Below, in pieces: positions 1 to 6,753 of a stretch of 56,161 nt of DNA. The notes beneath the pieces were generated by a model that searched no databases, was not told where the DNA came from, and saw nothing but the letters and a program-made list of their open reading frames with translations. The position numbers and the translations under genes are program-made. Numbering within the stretch: the first letter of the stretch is position 1; every line of letters begins with the position of its first letter. This DNA is from JBBRVW01 sp038246545 (GTDB lineage: Bacteria; Actinomycetota; Actinomycetes; JACCUZ01), in the NCBI GenBank assembly GCA_038246545.1, contig JBBRVW010000032.1, forward strand, positions 1-56,161, given 5' to 3'.

Positions 1-198
1 CGCGGACCCGGTCGCCCGCGTCGTGCTGCGGGCCCGGGGGCCGGGGGTGGGGGCGCCGCTGCGGCGGGTGTTGGGGGCCGGGGCGGTGCCGTGCGGCCCC
101 CCCACGGAGGTGCCTGCCCCGGCCAGGGAGGTGTGGTAGCTGAACAGCATGATCAGCCCGGAGACGGTCCCCACGAGGGCGACCACGATCTTGCGCAC
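1..198 (-). CDS. FMN-binding domain protein, N-terminal part (runs off left edge)
   Basis: Only the first 66 codons are in the window. The GTG start at 198 lies about seven bases behind a GAAGGA ribosome binding site. Residues 4-20 form one hydrophobic segment ending in an FSYHTS motif, followed by a low-complexity Gly/Ala/Pro/Thr linker. This N-terminal pattern is typical of small actinobacterial membrane-anchored FMN_bind proteins, whose flavin domain would lie beyond the edge. It sits 24 bases downstream of the ferric-reductase-like gene on the same strand. In the family this pairing passes electrons through the membrane to a covalently bound FMN outside. The flavin domain itself is not visible, so the call rests on the leader and on context. 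Confidence 0.6.
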   Translation of the reverse strand, partial: MRKIVVALVGTVSGLIMLFSYHTSLAGAGTSVGGPHGTAPAPNTRRSGAPTPGPRARSTTRATGSA

Positions 199-222
199 GA
201 CGATTCCTTCCGGCGGTACGGG

Positions 223-1647
223 TCAGTAGGTGAAGCGCTCCAGGTGGACCTGGGCTGTCGGCACCCCGGCCTTGCCCAGCGCCGCCACGGCGGCGTCGGC
301 CCAGGCGTCGGGACCGCAGACGAAGACGTCGTGGTCGGCGATGTCGGGGACCAGGTGGCGCAGCGCAGCCGCGTCGTCGACGTGGGCCCACGAGGCGGGC
401 AGCCACGACGTGTCCGAGGCACGTGGGCCGAGCAGGTAGGCGATCCGGTGCCCGTGCGCGGCGGCGAGGGAGTCGAGCTCGGCCCCCAGCACCAGCTCGG
501 ACTCGTCCCGGGCGCGGTAGAGCAGGGTCGCGCCCGGCGGCAGCTCCTCGAGCAGGGCACGCAGCGGGGTGATGCCGATGCCGGCCGCCAGCAGTGTCGT
601 CGCGGAGCGGGTCCGACGGTCCGTGGTGAGCGCGCCGTACGGGCCCTCGAGCAGCACCCGGGTGCCGGGCCGCAGATCGGCCAGCGACCGGCTGCCGTCA
701 CCGAGGTCCTTGACGGTGATCCGCAGCATCGAGGCGTGCGGGCGGGCCGACAGGGAGTAGGGGTGGCCACGGCTCCAGCCCGGTCCGTCGAGGAAACGCC
801 ACACGAAGAACTGGCCCGGCCGGGCCGGCAGCTTGTGCAGGTCGCGACCGCTCAGGTGCAGGCTCACGACGCCGGGCGCCTCCTCGACCACCCGCGACAC
901 GACGACCCGGTGCCGCAGCGTCCGCACCAGCGGCACACCGAGCCGGTAGGCCAGCACGGCGGCCAGCCCGACGCCGTACAGCGTCCACCAGTAGAGCCGG
1001 GCCAACGGCGAGGACACGAAGTCGGCGCCGGTCCAGATCTGGTGCGGCAGCGCGAGGCCCACGCCCAGGTAGGCGTACAGGTGCAGCAGGTGCCAGGACT
1101 CGTAGCGCAGCCGGCGGCGCGCCATCCGGACCGACGTGACGACCACCATCACCAGAGCTGCGGTGCCCGCCATGGCGAGCAGCATCCCGGGGTAGGTCCA
1201 GATCAGCGACCAGAGCTCCCCGAGCACCCCGGTCTGCGCCGAGGCGGCGTACCCGAAGGTGATCAGCACGACGTGGGCCAGCATGAGGTGGAAGGACGAG
1301 AAGCCCAGCAGCCGGTGCCAGCGGGCCAGCCGGTCCTGGCCGAACGCCCGCTCCGCCCAGGGGATGCGGGCCATCGCGAGCACCTGGACGAGCAGCAGGT
1401 CGGACGCGACCAGACCGGTGACCCGGCCCAGCGACGTCAGCGACGCGGCGGTTCCGCCGAACAGGTCCTGACCGCCACGGCCCGCCACCCAGAGTCCGAC
1501 GACGATCGCGACCGACACAGCCACCACGGCGAGGACGACGTCGCCGCGCACCGAGGTCCGCGGAGACGCGGTCGGTCGGCCGGCGAGCACCGAGCCGTCG
1601 GGCGCGGCACGGCGACGCGGGTCGGTGCCGGGGAGGAGCGCGGTCAT
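223..1647 (-). CDS. Ferric-reductase-like transmembrane flavocytochrome (FAD/NAD(P)-binding)
   Basis: A 474-residue membrane oxidoreductase. Hydrophobic helices span about residues 36-55, 74-93, 112-133, 152-172, 188-205 and 217-235. Histidines at about 120/125 and 186/189/202 are placed as heme ligands, as in the ferric reductase/NADPH oxidase fold. The C-terminal half is a ferredoxin-NADP reductase module: an RPGQFF segment near 276 and an HPYSLS FAD motif near 295, a GIGITP nucleotide motif near 356, and a VFVCGP motif close to the C-terminus. The ATG at 1647 was chosen because it leaves a short basic N-terminus before the first helix; further upstream the frame has no family-like sequence. 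The FMN-binding protein follows directly, so the two likely form one electron-transfer unit. The electron acceptor is not evident. Confidence 0.85.
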   Translation of the reverse strand: MTALLPGTDPRRRAAPDGSVLAGRPTASPRTSVRGDVVLAVVAVSVAIVVGLWVAGRGGQDLFGGTAASLTSLGRVTGLVASDLLLVQVLAMARIPWAERAFGQDRLARWHRLLGFSSFHLMLAHVVLITFGYAASAQTGVLGELWSLIWTYPGMLLAMAGTAALVMVVVTSVRMARRRLRYESWHLLHLYAYLGVGLALPHQIWTGADFVSSPLARLYWWTLYGVGLAAVLAYRLGVPLVRTLRHRVVVSRVVEEAPGVVSLHLSGRDLHKLPARPGQFFVWRFLDGPGWSRGHPYSLSARPHASMLRITVKDLGDGSRSLADLRPGTRVLLEGPYGALTTDRRTRSATTLLAAGIGITPLRALLEELPPGATLLYRARDESELVLGAELDSLAAAHGHRIAYLLGPRASDTSWLPASWAHVDDAAALRHLVPDIADHDVFVCGPDAWADAAVAALGKAGVPTAQVHLERFTY

Positions 1648-1860
1648 GGGGAGAACGGTGCCGCCCCTCCCTGGGAGGTTGCTGTGCGGCGGCTGCCGAC
1701 CGACCACCAGCCGCGGCATCCGGCCCAGACCGGTGCGAAACGGAACCGGACCCGTGTCAGGACTCGGTCCGGCTCTGGACAGGTCGCCCGGCCGGGTCGA
1801 ACCTGGTGATCGCCGGCCGTCGACGGTGACGCCCGGCGCCTTCCCGCGAGGAGACCGCCC

Positions 1861-2481
1861 GTGCACGTCCGCAGCACCATCCTCGACACCCAGCCCGCGC
1901 TCGTGAACACCGCAGTCGCCCTGGTGCGCGACCGGGTCCTCCCGCTCGCCGACCGCCTCGACGGGGGACACGGGACGACGATGCTCGTCAACCGCGCCAC
2001 CGGCCGCACGGTCACCAGCACGATGTGGGGCACCCGCGACGCGCTCGAGGCGAGCGCCGTGCCGCTCGGGCAGGTGCGCGCCGAGGTCGCCGCCGTGCTC
2101 CGCACCGTCCCCCTGGTCGAGGAGTGGGAGCTCGCCGAGCTCTACCGGACCCGCAGGCCTCAGGTCGGCTTCGCCAGCCGGTCGACCCGGCTCGAGTACG
2201 ACCCGGCCGACGCCGAGCAGCTGGTCGACGTCTTCCGGACCACCGCGGTCCCGTCCCTGGCCCTGATCGACGGTTTCGCCAGCGCGGCCCTGCTCATCGA
2301 CCTGGACCGCGGCGCCGGGGTCACCCTTGTCACGTTCGCCGACCGTCAGTCCCTCGAGGACAGCCGCCGGGCGTCGGCCGAGATCAGGCGCACCACGGTG
2401 GAGAAGGCGCACGCCTGGACGACCGAGGTGGTCGAGGCCGACCTGGTGATCGCGGCCACGCACGTCCCCGACCAGGCCTAG
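1861..2481 (+). CDS. Two-domain dimeric alpha/beta-barrel-like protein (ABM-like), function unknown
   Basis: A 206-residue soluble protein with a GTG start behind GAGGAG. It looks like two similar halves of about 100 residues. Each has an amphipathic helix with a PALVNTAV or TTAVPSLALIDGFAS pattern, a strand, and a closing WGTRDALEAS or FADRQSLEDSRR segment. Such repeats resemble antibiotic-biosynthesis-monooxygenase/stress-responsive barrel proteins found as conserved hypothetical proteins in actinobacteria. No catalytic residues or cofactor motif can be named. It is divergent from the flavocytochrome, sharing a 213-bp upstream region. Confidence 0.65.
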   Translation: MHVRSTILDTQPALVNTAVALVRDRVLPLADRLDGGHGTTMLVNRATGRTVTSTMWGTRDALEASAVPLGQVRAEVAAVLRTVPLVEEWELAELYRTRRPQVGFASRSTRLEYDPADAEQLVDVFRTTAVPSLALIDGFASAALLIDLDRGAGVTLVTFADRQSLEDSRRASAEIRRTTVEKAHAWTTEVVEADLVIAATHVPDQA

Positions 2482-2536
2482 CGCCCGCTACGCACCGCTG
2501 CCCCCGTCGCCCGGGCTCGGGGCGGCCGGGTGCCGG

Positions 2537-2599
2537 GCTGCTCGCGGTCGGAGCCGGGCTGCTCGGGGTCGGCGCCGAGCTGCTCGGGGTCGGCGCCGA
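2537..2599. repeat. 21-bp tandem repeat, three copies
   Basis: Three 21-bp units start at 2537, 2558 and 2579, each beginning GCTGCTCG. The last two are identical and the first differs at a few positions. The period is a multiple of three, so both strands stay open and give artificial seven-residue repeats, but no start signal is present. Confidence 0.85.
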
Positions 2600-2674
2600 G
2601 CCGCCCAGGGGGTGACCCGTGGTCGCGGACCGACACGACGGCGGCCGCCGGGCCGGCCTGCGCCGGAACGACGA

Positions 2675-2705
2675 AAGCCCCTCCATGCATGAGATGGAGG
2701 GGCTT
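2675..2705 (-). terminator. Strong stem-loop, terminator-like on the minus strand
   Basis: A perfect 12-bp stem (AAGCCCCTCCAT pairing with ATGGAGGGGCTT) encloses a 7-base loop. Read on the minus strand the stem is followed by TTCGTCGTT, a modest T-rich tail, whereas the plus strand continues into GC-rich sequence. It therefore fits best as an intrinsic terminator for minus-strand transcription coming through the hairpin array or from the DUF5522 gene. It could also stop or protect the transcript of the plus-strand gene that ends at 2481. Confidence 0.65.
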
Positions 2706-2772
2706 CGCCGGTCCCGCGCGCCCTGCGGTCGCCGAGGCGTCCGCCGGCTGCGCCGGACCGCTCCGCGCGCGA

Positions 2773-3389
2773 GCACCGATCGCTCGGTGCCTGCGGCTGC
2801 GGAACGGGTGCTCCTCGTGGCCCGCGGTCCCGATCGCTCGGGTCCGCCGCCTGCGGGGAACGGGTGCTCCGAGCGGCCCTCCGGTCCTGATCGCTCAGGC
2901 CCGGCACCGTCATGGAGCGGGTGCCCCTCGTGGCCCGCGGTCCCGACTGCTCGGGTCCGCCGCCTGCGCGGGACTGCCCCACCGTGGCGACCGCCCCCGA
3001 TCGCTCGGGTGCAGCACCTCCGACGGAGCTGCCCACCGTGGCCACCGCTCCCGATCGCTCGGGTGCAGCACCTGCGCTGGACGTGCCCCCCGTGGTCACC
3101 GCTCCCGATCACTCGGGTGCGGCACCTGCGGAGGACGGGTGCTCCGCGCGGCCCTCCGGTCCTGATCGCTCAGGGCCGGCACCCTCATGGAGCGGGTGCC
3201 CCGGGTGGCCGCCGGTCCCGATCGCTCGGGGCCGGTGCCTGCTCGGAGCTCCGCCGCCCGTGGTCGGTCGGTCCTGATCGCTCAGGCCCGGCTCCTGCGT
3301 GCAGCGGATGTCCCGCCGGCTCTGCCCCGATTGCTCGGGGCCACCAGCGCGGGACTGCCCCGCCTCGTCGCGCTCCGATCGCTCGGAGC
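2773..3389 (-). ncRNA. Array of twelve covarying hairpins, period about 55 bp; candidate structured RNA or MIRU-like repeat
   Basis: Twelve imperfect palindromes are centred near 2781, 2835, 2892, 2948, 3002, 3056, 3110, 3167, 3223, 3279, 3332 and 3380, with steps of 54-57 bp (last two 53 and 48). The core is CCCGA, a 4-base loop, TCGGG. Stem bases change in pairs: CCTGA/TCAGG in units 3, 8 and 10, ACCGA/TCGGT in unit 1, TCCGA/TCGGA in unit 12, and outer GG/CC versus GC/GC. On the minus strand the loops read GCGA nine times, GCAA, GTGA and GCAG, so eleven of twelve fit the RNA GNRA tetraloop. Linkers of about 35 bp share blocks with each other. Transcription has not been shown; the strand is inferred from the loops and the hairpin at 2675-2705. 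Confidence 0.55.
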
Positions 3390-3620
3390 TCGCCGTCGCG
3401 GGACGGGCGTCCGCGGCGGTCCCAGACGATCACTCGCCTGCCCTACCTCGGAACCCATCGCCAGTACCGTGAACCCGAGGCCGGCTGCGGTCTCCCGCTG
3501 CCCGCCTCGTCCGAGAGGTCGCCCTCCCGGCCGGTCCCCGTTCCCGGTGACAGGGAGAGTTCTACTGGGCGCCGCGCAAGGGCGACAAGGGGTTTCCCGA
3601 ACGTTTTTCGACGTTCTCCG

Positions 3621-3706
3621 GTGTCCACAGGACGGTCCACAGCCAGGTCGGCAGTTGTCCCCCGGGTCGTCCCGTTGTCCACCGGATGTCCACCGGTCCA
3701 TCCACA
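3621..3706 (+). other. Cluster of DnaA-box-like 9-mers
   Basis: Six same-strand 9-mers resemble the high-GC actinobacterial DnaA box TTGTCCACA: GTGTCCACA at 3621, CGGTCCACA at 3633, TTGTCCCCC at 3655, TTGTCCACC at 3675, ATGTCCACC at 3686 and CCATCCACA at 3698. Two match 8 of 9 positions and the others about 7 of 9. No dnaA, dnaN or rpmH is nearby, so this is not offered as the chromosomal origin. It could be a DnaA-binding or titration site, or a chance cluster in GC-rich DNA. Confidence 0.35.
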
Positions 3707-3794
3707 GGCCGCCCGCGCCGTGTCCAGCATCCGGACACGATCGGCGCGGTCGCGAGCCACCCGGACCCAGCCGGCGCCGCCCCGGGTGGGCCGC

Positions 3795-4028
3795 TCAGCC
3801 GTCGACGTACGGGCAGTGCCGGCAGCCCCGGCCGCAGCAGGTGCCGCGGTCCGCGAGGAAGCCGGCGGTGAGGACGAACAGCCCCGAGACCGGGTCGGGA
3901 TAGCCGGCCTCCCCCGCGGCCAGCGCGGCGGCGTGGGCGGCCAGCACGTCGGGCCGGCGCGGAGCGTCCGGTGCGAGCCGCGTGGGGTGCGGCTCGGTCA
4001 GCGCCCGCGGCGCCAGCGGGTCGGGCAC
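3795..4028 (-). CDS. DUF5522 domain protein
   Basis: A 77-residue protein with a GTG start at 4028. The C-terminal half carries the family's cysteine cluster: GTCCGRGCRHCPY near residues 62-74, preceded by the AHAAALAAGEAGYPDP and LFVLTAGFLADR segments. The four clustered cysteines suggest metal or Fe-S binding, but the function is unknown. Its 3' end faces the hairpin-rich region, so a read-through transcript would cover the array. Divergent from the GH3 lipoprotein gene with only 57 bases between the starts. Confidence 0.8.
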   Translation of the reverse strand: MPDPLAPRALTEPHPTRLAPDAPRRPDVLAAHAAALAAGEAGYPDPVSGLFVLTAGFLADRGTCCGRGCRHCPYVDG

Positions 4029-4085
4029 CGGACCAGCCTATGTCGGCGTCGGCCGGCCGCCGGCCGGGTGACACAGTGGGCCGCG

Positions 4086-5366
4086 ATGCGCACCACCACC
4101 TCCGCGACCGCCGCCGCCGCGGCCCTCGCCCTCGTCCTCACCGCCTGCTCCGGGTCCTCCGGAGGGGCCGCCGCCCCCGGGGCCGCGAGCGGCAGCGCCG
4201 CCGGCCCGGCGGCCAGCAGCCCGGCCGGGTCGACCCCGCCGGCCGACCCGGACGCGCCGAGCGGCTGGGGACCCACCGAGGGCGAGCTGGCGCAGGCCCG
4301 CGACCTGGTAGCGGGGCTGTCGACGGGCGAGCAGGCGAGCACCGTGCTGATGCCGGGCTTCTGGGGCTACGACGCCGAGCGCCCCACCGCCGCCGAGGAG
4401 CAGCGCAACCAGGTGATGCACGGGGTCGACTCCGCCGGCGAGGCCCTGGCCGCGCACCCGTTCGGCGGCGTCTTCCTGCGTCCGGAGGTCATCGCGGACG
4501 CCGACCAGGTGCGCACCCTGGCGGGTGAGCTGCACGACACCGGCGACGTCCCCGACGGCCTGCCACTGCTGATCTCCATCGATCAGGAGGGCGGCGTGGT
4601 CCAGCGGCTCGACGTCGGCGTCGACACGGTCCCGTCCGCGGCGTCGGTCGGCCAGCGCAACGACCCGGCCTACGCCCGGCAGGTGGCCCGCGACAACGGC
4701 CGCACGCTGCGCCGGCTGGGCGTGACGATGGTCATGGCACCGGTGGCCGACGTCGACCCGGACGGCACGTCGGTCATGGGCTCGCGGACCTACTCCTCCG
4801 ACCGCGAGGTGGCGGCACGGATGGTCACGGCGACGGTCGAGGGATACCTGCGGGCCGGGATCATCCCGGCGGTCAAGCACTTCCCCGGCCTCGGCTCGGT
4901 GTCCGGCGACAGCCACCACGCCCTGCCGGAGCAGGACAAGTCGCTGGCGCAGCTGCGCCGGACGGACCTGGTCACCTTCGCCGCCGCCATCGACGCGGGG
5001 GCGCCGGTCGTCATGACCGCGCACGTGGCGGTCGACGCGATCGAGCCCGGCATGCCGGCCTCCATCAGCGAGGGCGTCGTCACCGGCCTGCTCCGCGACA
5101 CGCTGGGGTTCGAGGGCGTGGCCGTCACCGACTCGCAGGGCATGGGACCGATCAACGGCCCGTACAACTCGGCCGAGGGCGCGGTGCGGTCGATCCTGGC
5201 CGGTGACGACCTGGTCCTGAACTCGCCGTACCCGGGCCGGGCGCGGCGGGCCCTGGTCAAGGCTGTCGACTCCGGCCGGCTCCCGGCGGCGCGGCTGGAC
5301 GAGGCGGCGACCCGGGTGCTCGCCCTGCGGCTCTACCAGCAGCGCATCGCGCTAGCCGCCGGCTGA
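4086..5366 (+). CDS. Glycoside hydrolase family 3 lipoprotein (beta-N-acetylhexosaminidase, NagZ-like)
   Basis: A 426-residue exported lipoprotein. Residues 1-20 form a signal peptide ending in the lipobox LTAC with Cys21; a Ser/Ala/Pro linker follows to about residue 58. The GH3 domain has SIDQEGGVVQRL near 165, the NagZ signature KHFPGLG followed by D and S-H near 260-275, and VAVTDSQGM near 345, where the Asp is the expected catalytic nucleophile. The K-H-F-P-G and D-S-H pattern points to beta-N-acetylglucosaminidase activity on cell-wall fragments rather than beta-glucosidase. The ATG at 4086 gives a standard lipoprotein leader. The 3' end overlaps the convergent GDSL gene by 15 bp. Confidence 0.88.
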   Translation: MRTTTSATAAAAALALVLTACSGSSGGAAAPGAASGSAAGPAASSPAGSTPPADPDAPSGWGPTEGELAQARDLVAGLSTGEQASTVLMPGFWGYDAERPTAAEEQRNQVMHGVDSAGEALAAHPFGGVFLRPEVIADADQVRTLAGELHDTGDVPDGLPLLISIDQEGGVVQRLDVGVDTVPSAASVGQRNDPAYARQVARDNGRTLRRLGVTMVMAPVADVDPDGTSVMGSRTYSSDREVAARMVTATVEGYLRAGIIPAVKHFPGLGSVSGDSHHALPEQDKSLAQLRRTDLVTFAAAIDAGAPVVMTAHVAVDAIEPGMPASISEGVVTGLLRDTLGFEGVAVTDSQGMGPINGPYNSAEGAVRSILAGDDLVLNSPYPGRARRALVKAVDSGRLPAARLDEAATRVLALRLYQQRIALAAG

Positions 5367-6167
5367 CCCGGCGTCGCGCGGCAGCACGTCGACCAGCTCG
5401 AGGTGCTTGGCCACGAGGCCGTCACCGCTCGACCGGCCGCGCAGCCGGCGCAGCACCCACGGCGTCAGGTGCCGGCGTACCCAGCGGACATCGGCAACCA
5501 GGTCGGCCCGGCGGCCCGGCCGGGCGCCGGGCGGCAGCGGTTCTCGCCACCAGCCCGCCGGACCGCCCAGGAGGGCCGGGTCGTCGACGCCGAGGGCCTC
5601 CAGCACGGCCGCCGCGACCCGGGCATGGCCCTCGGGCGCCAGGTGCAGCCGGTCCTCGTTCCAGAGCCGACGGTCGTGCAGCGCCGCCGCCGAGCCGACG
5701 TCGACCACCAGGGCGCCGGTCGCCCGGGCGGCGTCTCGCACACCGGCGTTGAAGTGGGCGAACCGCTCGGCCAGCCGGGCAGCGGTGCGTCCGGTGCCGC
5801 CGGCCCGCTCGATCACCGTGAACAGCAGCACCTCGACGCCGGACTCCCGCAGCCCGGCGACAGCACGGCGGTAGCGCGCCACGACCGCGCCGACGTCGCG
5901 GCCGGGGCGCAGGACGTCGTTCGGCCCGGCGTGGAAGGACACGAGGTCGGGGTCGAGCGAGAGTGCAGCCGGCACCTGCTCGTCCACCACCTGGTCCAGC
6001 AGCCGCCCGCGCACGGCGAGGTTCGCGTAGCGGAGTCCGCCCTCGCGGGTGGCCAGCGCTGCTGCGACCCGGTCGGCCCAGCCGAGGTGGCGACCCTCCG
6101 GGCCGAGGTCGTCCTCGAGCCCCTCGGTGAACGAGTCGCCCAGGGCGACGAAGACGCGTCCGGCCAT
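5352..6167 (-). CDS. SGNH/GDSL-family hydrolase
   Basis: A 271-residue cytoplasmic esterase-like protein with no signal peptide. Block I is ALGDSFTEG near residues 8-16, with the nucleophilic Ser. Block II is the LAVRG segment, block III is the GPNDVL segment near 100, and block V is DRLHLAPEGH near 195-204, with the catalytic Asp and His. About 50 basic residues follow the domain, rich in Arg. The ATG at 6167 was preferred because homologous sequence begins there. It is divergent from the DinB gene across 49 bases. The substrate is not evident; the family includes lipases, esterases and lysophospholipases. Confidence 0.85.
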   Translation of the reverse strand: MAGRVFVALGDSFTEGLEDDLGPEGRHLGWADRVAAALATREGGLRYANLAVRGRLLDQVVDEQVPAALSLDPDLVSFHAGPNDVLRPGRDVGAVVARYRRAVAGLRESGVEVLLFTVIERAGGTGRTAARLAERFAHFNAGVRDAARATGALVVDVGSAAALHDRRLWNEDRLHLAPEGHARVAAAVLEALGVDDPALLGGPAGWWREPLPPGARPGRRADLVADVRWVRRHLTPWVLRRLRGRSSGDGLVAKHLELVDVLPRDAGSAGG

Positions 6168-6216
6168 GCGCCCATCCTGTCGGTCGCCCGGCGGCAGGCG
6201 GCCGTAGGGTGCGCGC

Positions 6217-6753
6217 ATGGCCGAGGACGCCGTCGTACCGGACACCAAGGACTCGACGTGGGTGCTCTCCGAGCCCTGCCCCGAGTGCGGCCTGGATGCA
6301 GCCACCCTCGACGCCACGTCGGTCGCCGCCATGGTGCGCGACAACGCCGCGGGCTGGCTGCAGGTCCTGGCCCGGTCCGACGTGCGTCGGCGCCCGGCCG
6401 ACGACGTCTGGTCGCCGCTGGAGTACGGCTGCCACGTGCGCGACGTGCACCGCGTCTTCGACCAGCGGCTCGAGCGGATGCTCGCCGAGGACGACCCGTC
6501 GTTCGACAACTGGGACCAGGACCGGACAGCTCGGGAAGAGCGGTACGGCGAGCAGGACCCCACCGCGGTCGCGGCGCAGCTGCTGGCCGCGGCGACGACG
6601 ATCGCCGACCGGTTCGACGGCGTGCCCGGCGACCAGTGGGAGCGGGCCGGTCGGCGCAGCGGCGGCGCGCGTTTCACGGTGCGGACGCTCGCGCAGTACG
6701 CAGCCCACGACTGGGTGCACCACCTGCACGACGTCGGCGGGCCGGCGGCGTGA
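6217..6753 (+). CDS. DinB/MDMPI-fold protein
   Basis: A 178-residue protein of the DinB four-helix superfamily. A CPECG segment at residues 20-24 precedes the fold. Likely metal-ligand histidines lie in YGCHVRDVH near 71-76 and in the C-terminal AAHDWVHHLHD segment. Many actinobacterial members are mycothiol-dependent transferases or isomerases. Its stop codon overlaps the GTG of the next gene (GTGA), so it is probably translationally coupled to the metal transporter. That pairing hints at a role in metal or thiol stress, but this is only inference. Confidence 0.75.
   Translation: MAEDAVVPDTKDSTWVLSEPCPECGLDAATLDATSVAAMVRDNAAGWLQVLARSDVRRRPADDVWSPLEYGCHVRDVHRVFDQRLERMLAEDDPSFDNWDQDRTAREERYGEQDPTAVAAQLLAAATTIADRFDGVPGDQWERAGRRSGGARFTVRTLAQYAAHDWVHHLHDVGGPAA

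Larger units (their letters stand above)
2482..3794. other. Gene-free 1.3 kb region rich in repeats and hairpins
   Basis: Long open frames cross this stretch on both strands, but none has a ribosome binding site or recognisable family sequence. The ~55-bp repeat period includes steps of 53, 56 and 48, so no single frame is kept through the repeats. The visible content, left to right, is a 21-bp minisatellite, a terminator-like hairpin, the twelve-hairpin array, a GAACGT/ACGTTC inverted repeat at 3599-3616 and a run of DnaA-box-like 9-mers. It lies between the convergent ends of the ABM-like gene and the DUF5522 gene, so any transcript here could be a long 3' UTR or an independent RNA. Confidence 0.7.

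Noticed and set aside
2773..3389. The array as a CRISPR locus
   Set aside because: Repeats vary between units, the roughly 35-bp spacers resemble each other, and no cas gene lies in the window.
3621..3706. Chromosomal origin of replication
   Set aside because: No dnaA, dnaN or rpmH neighbour and imperfect boxes only; kept as a weak DnaA-site finding.
2488..3903. Long open frames on both strands across the hairpin array as protein genes
   Set aside because: No ribosome binding sites or domains; unit steps of 53, 56 and 48 bp do not keep one frame; paired stem changes fit structure better than protein.
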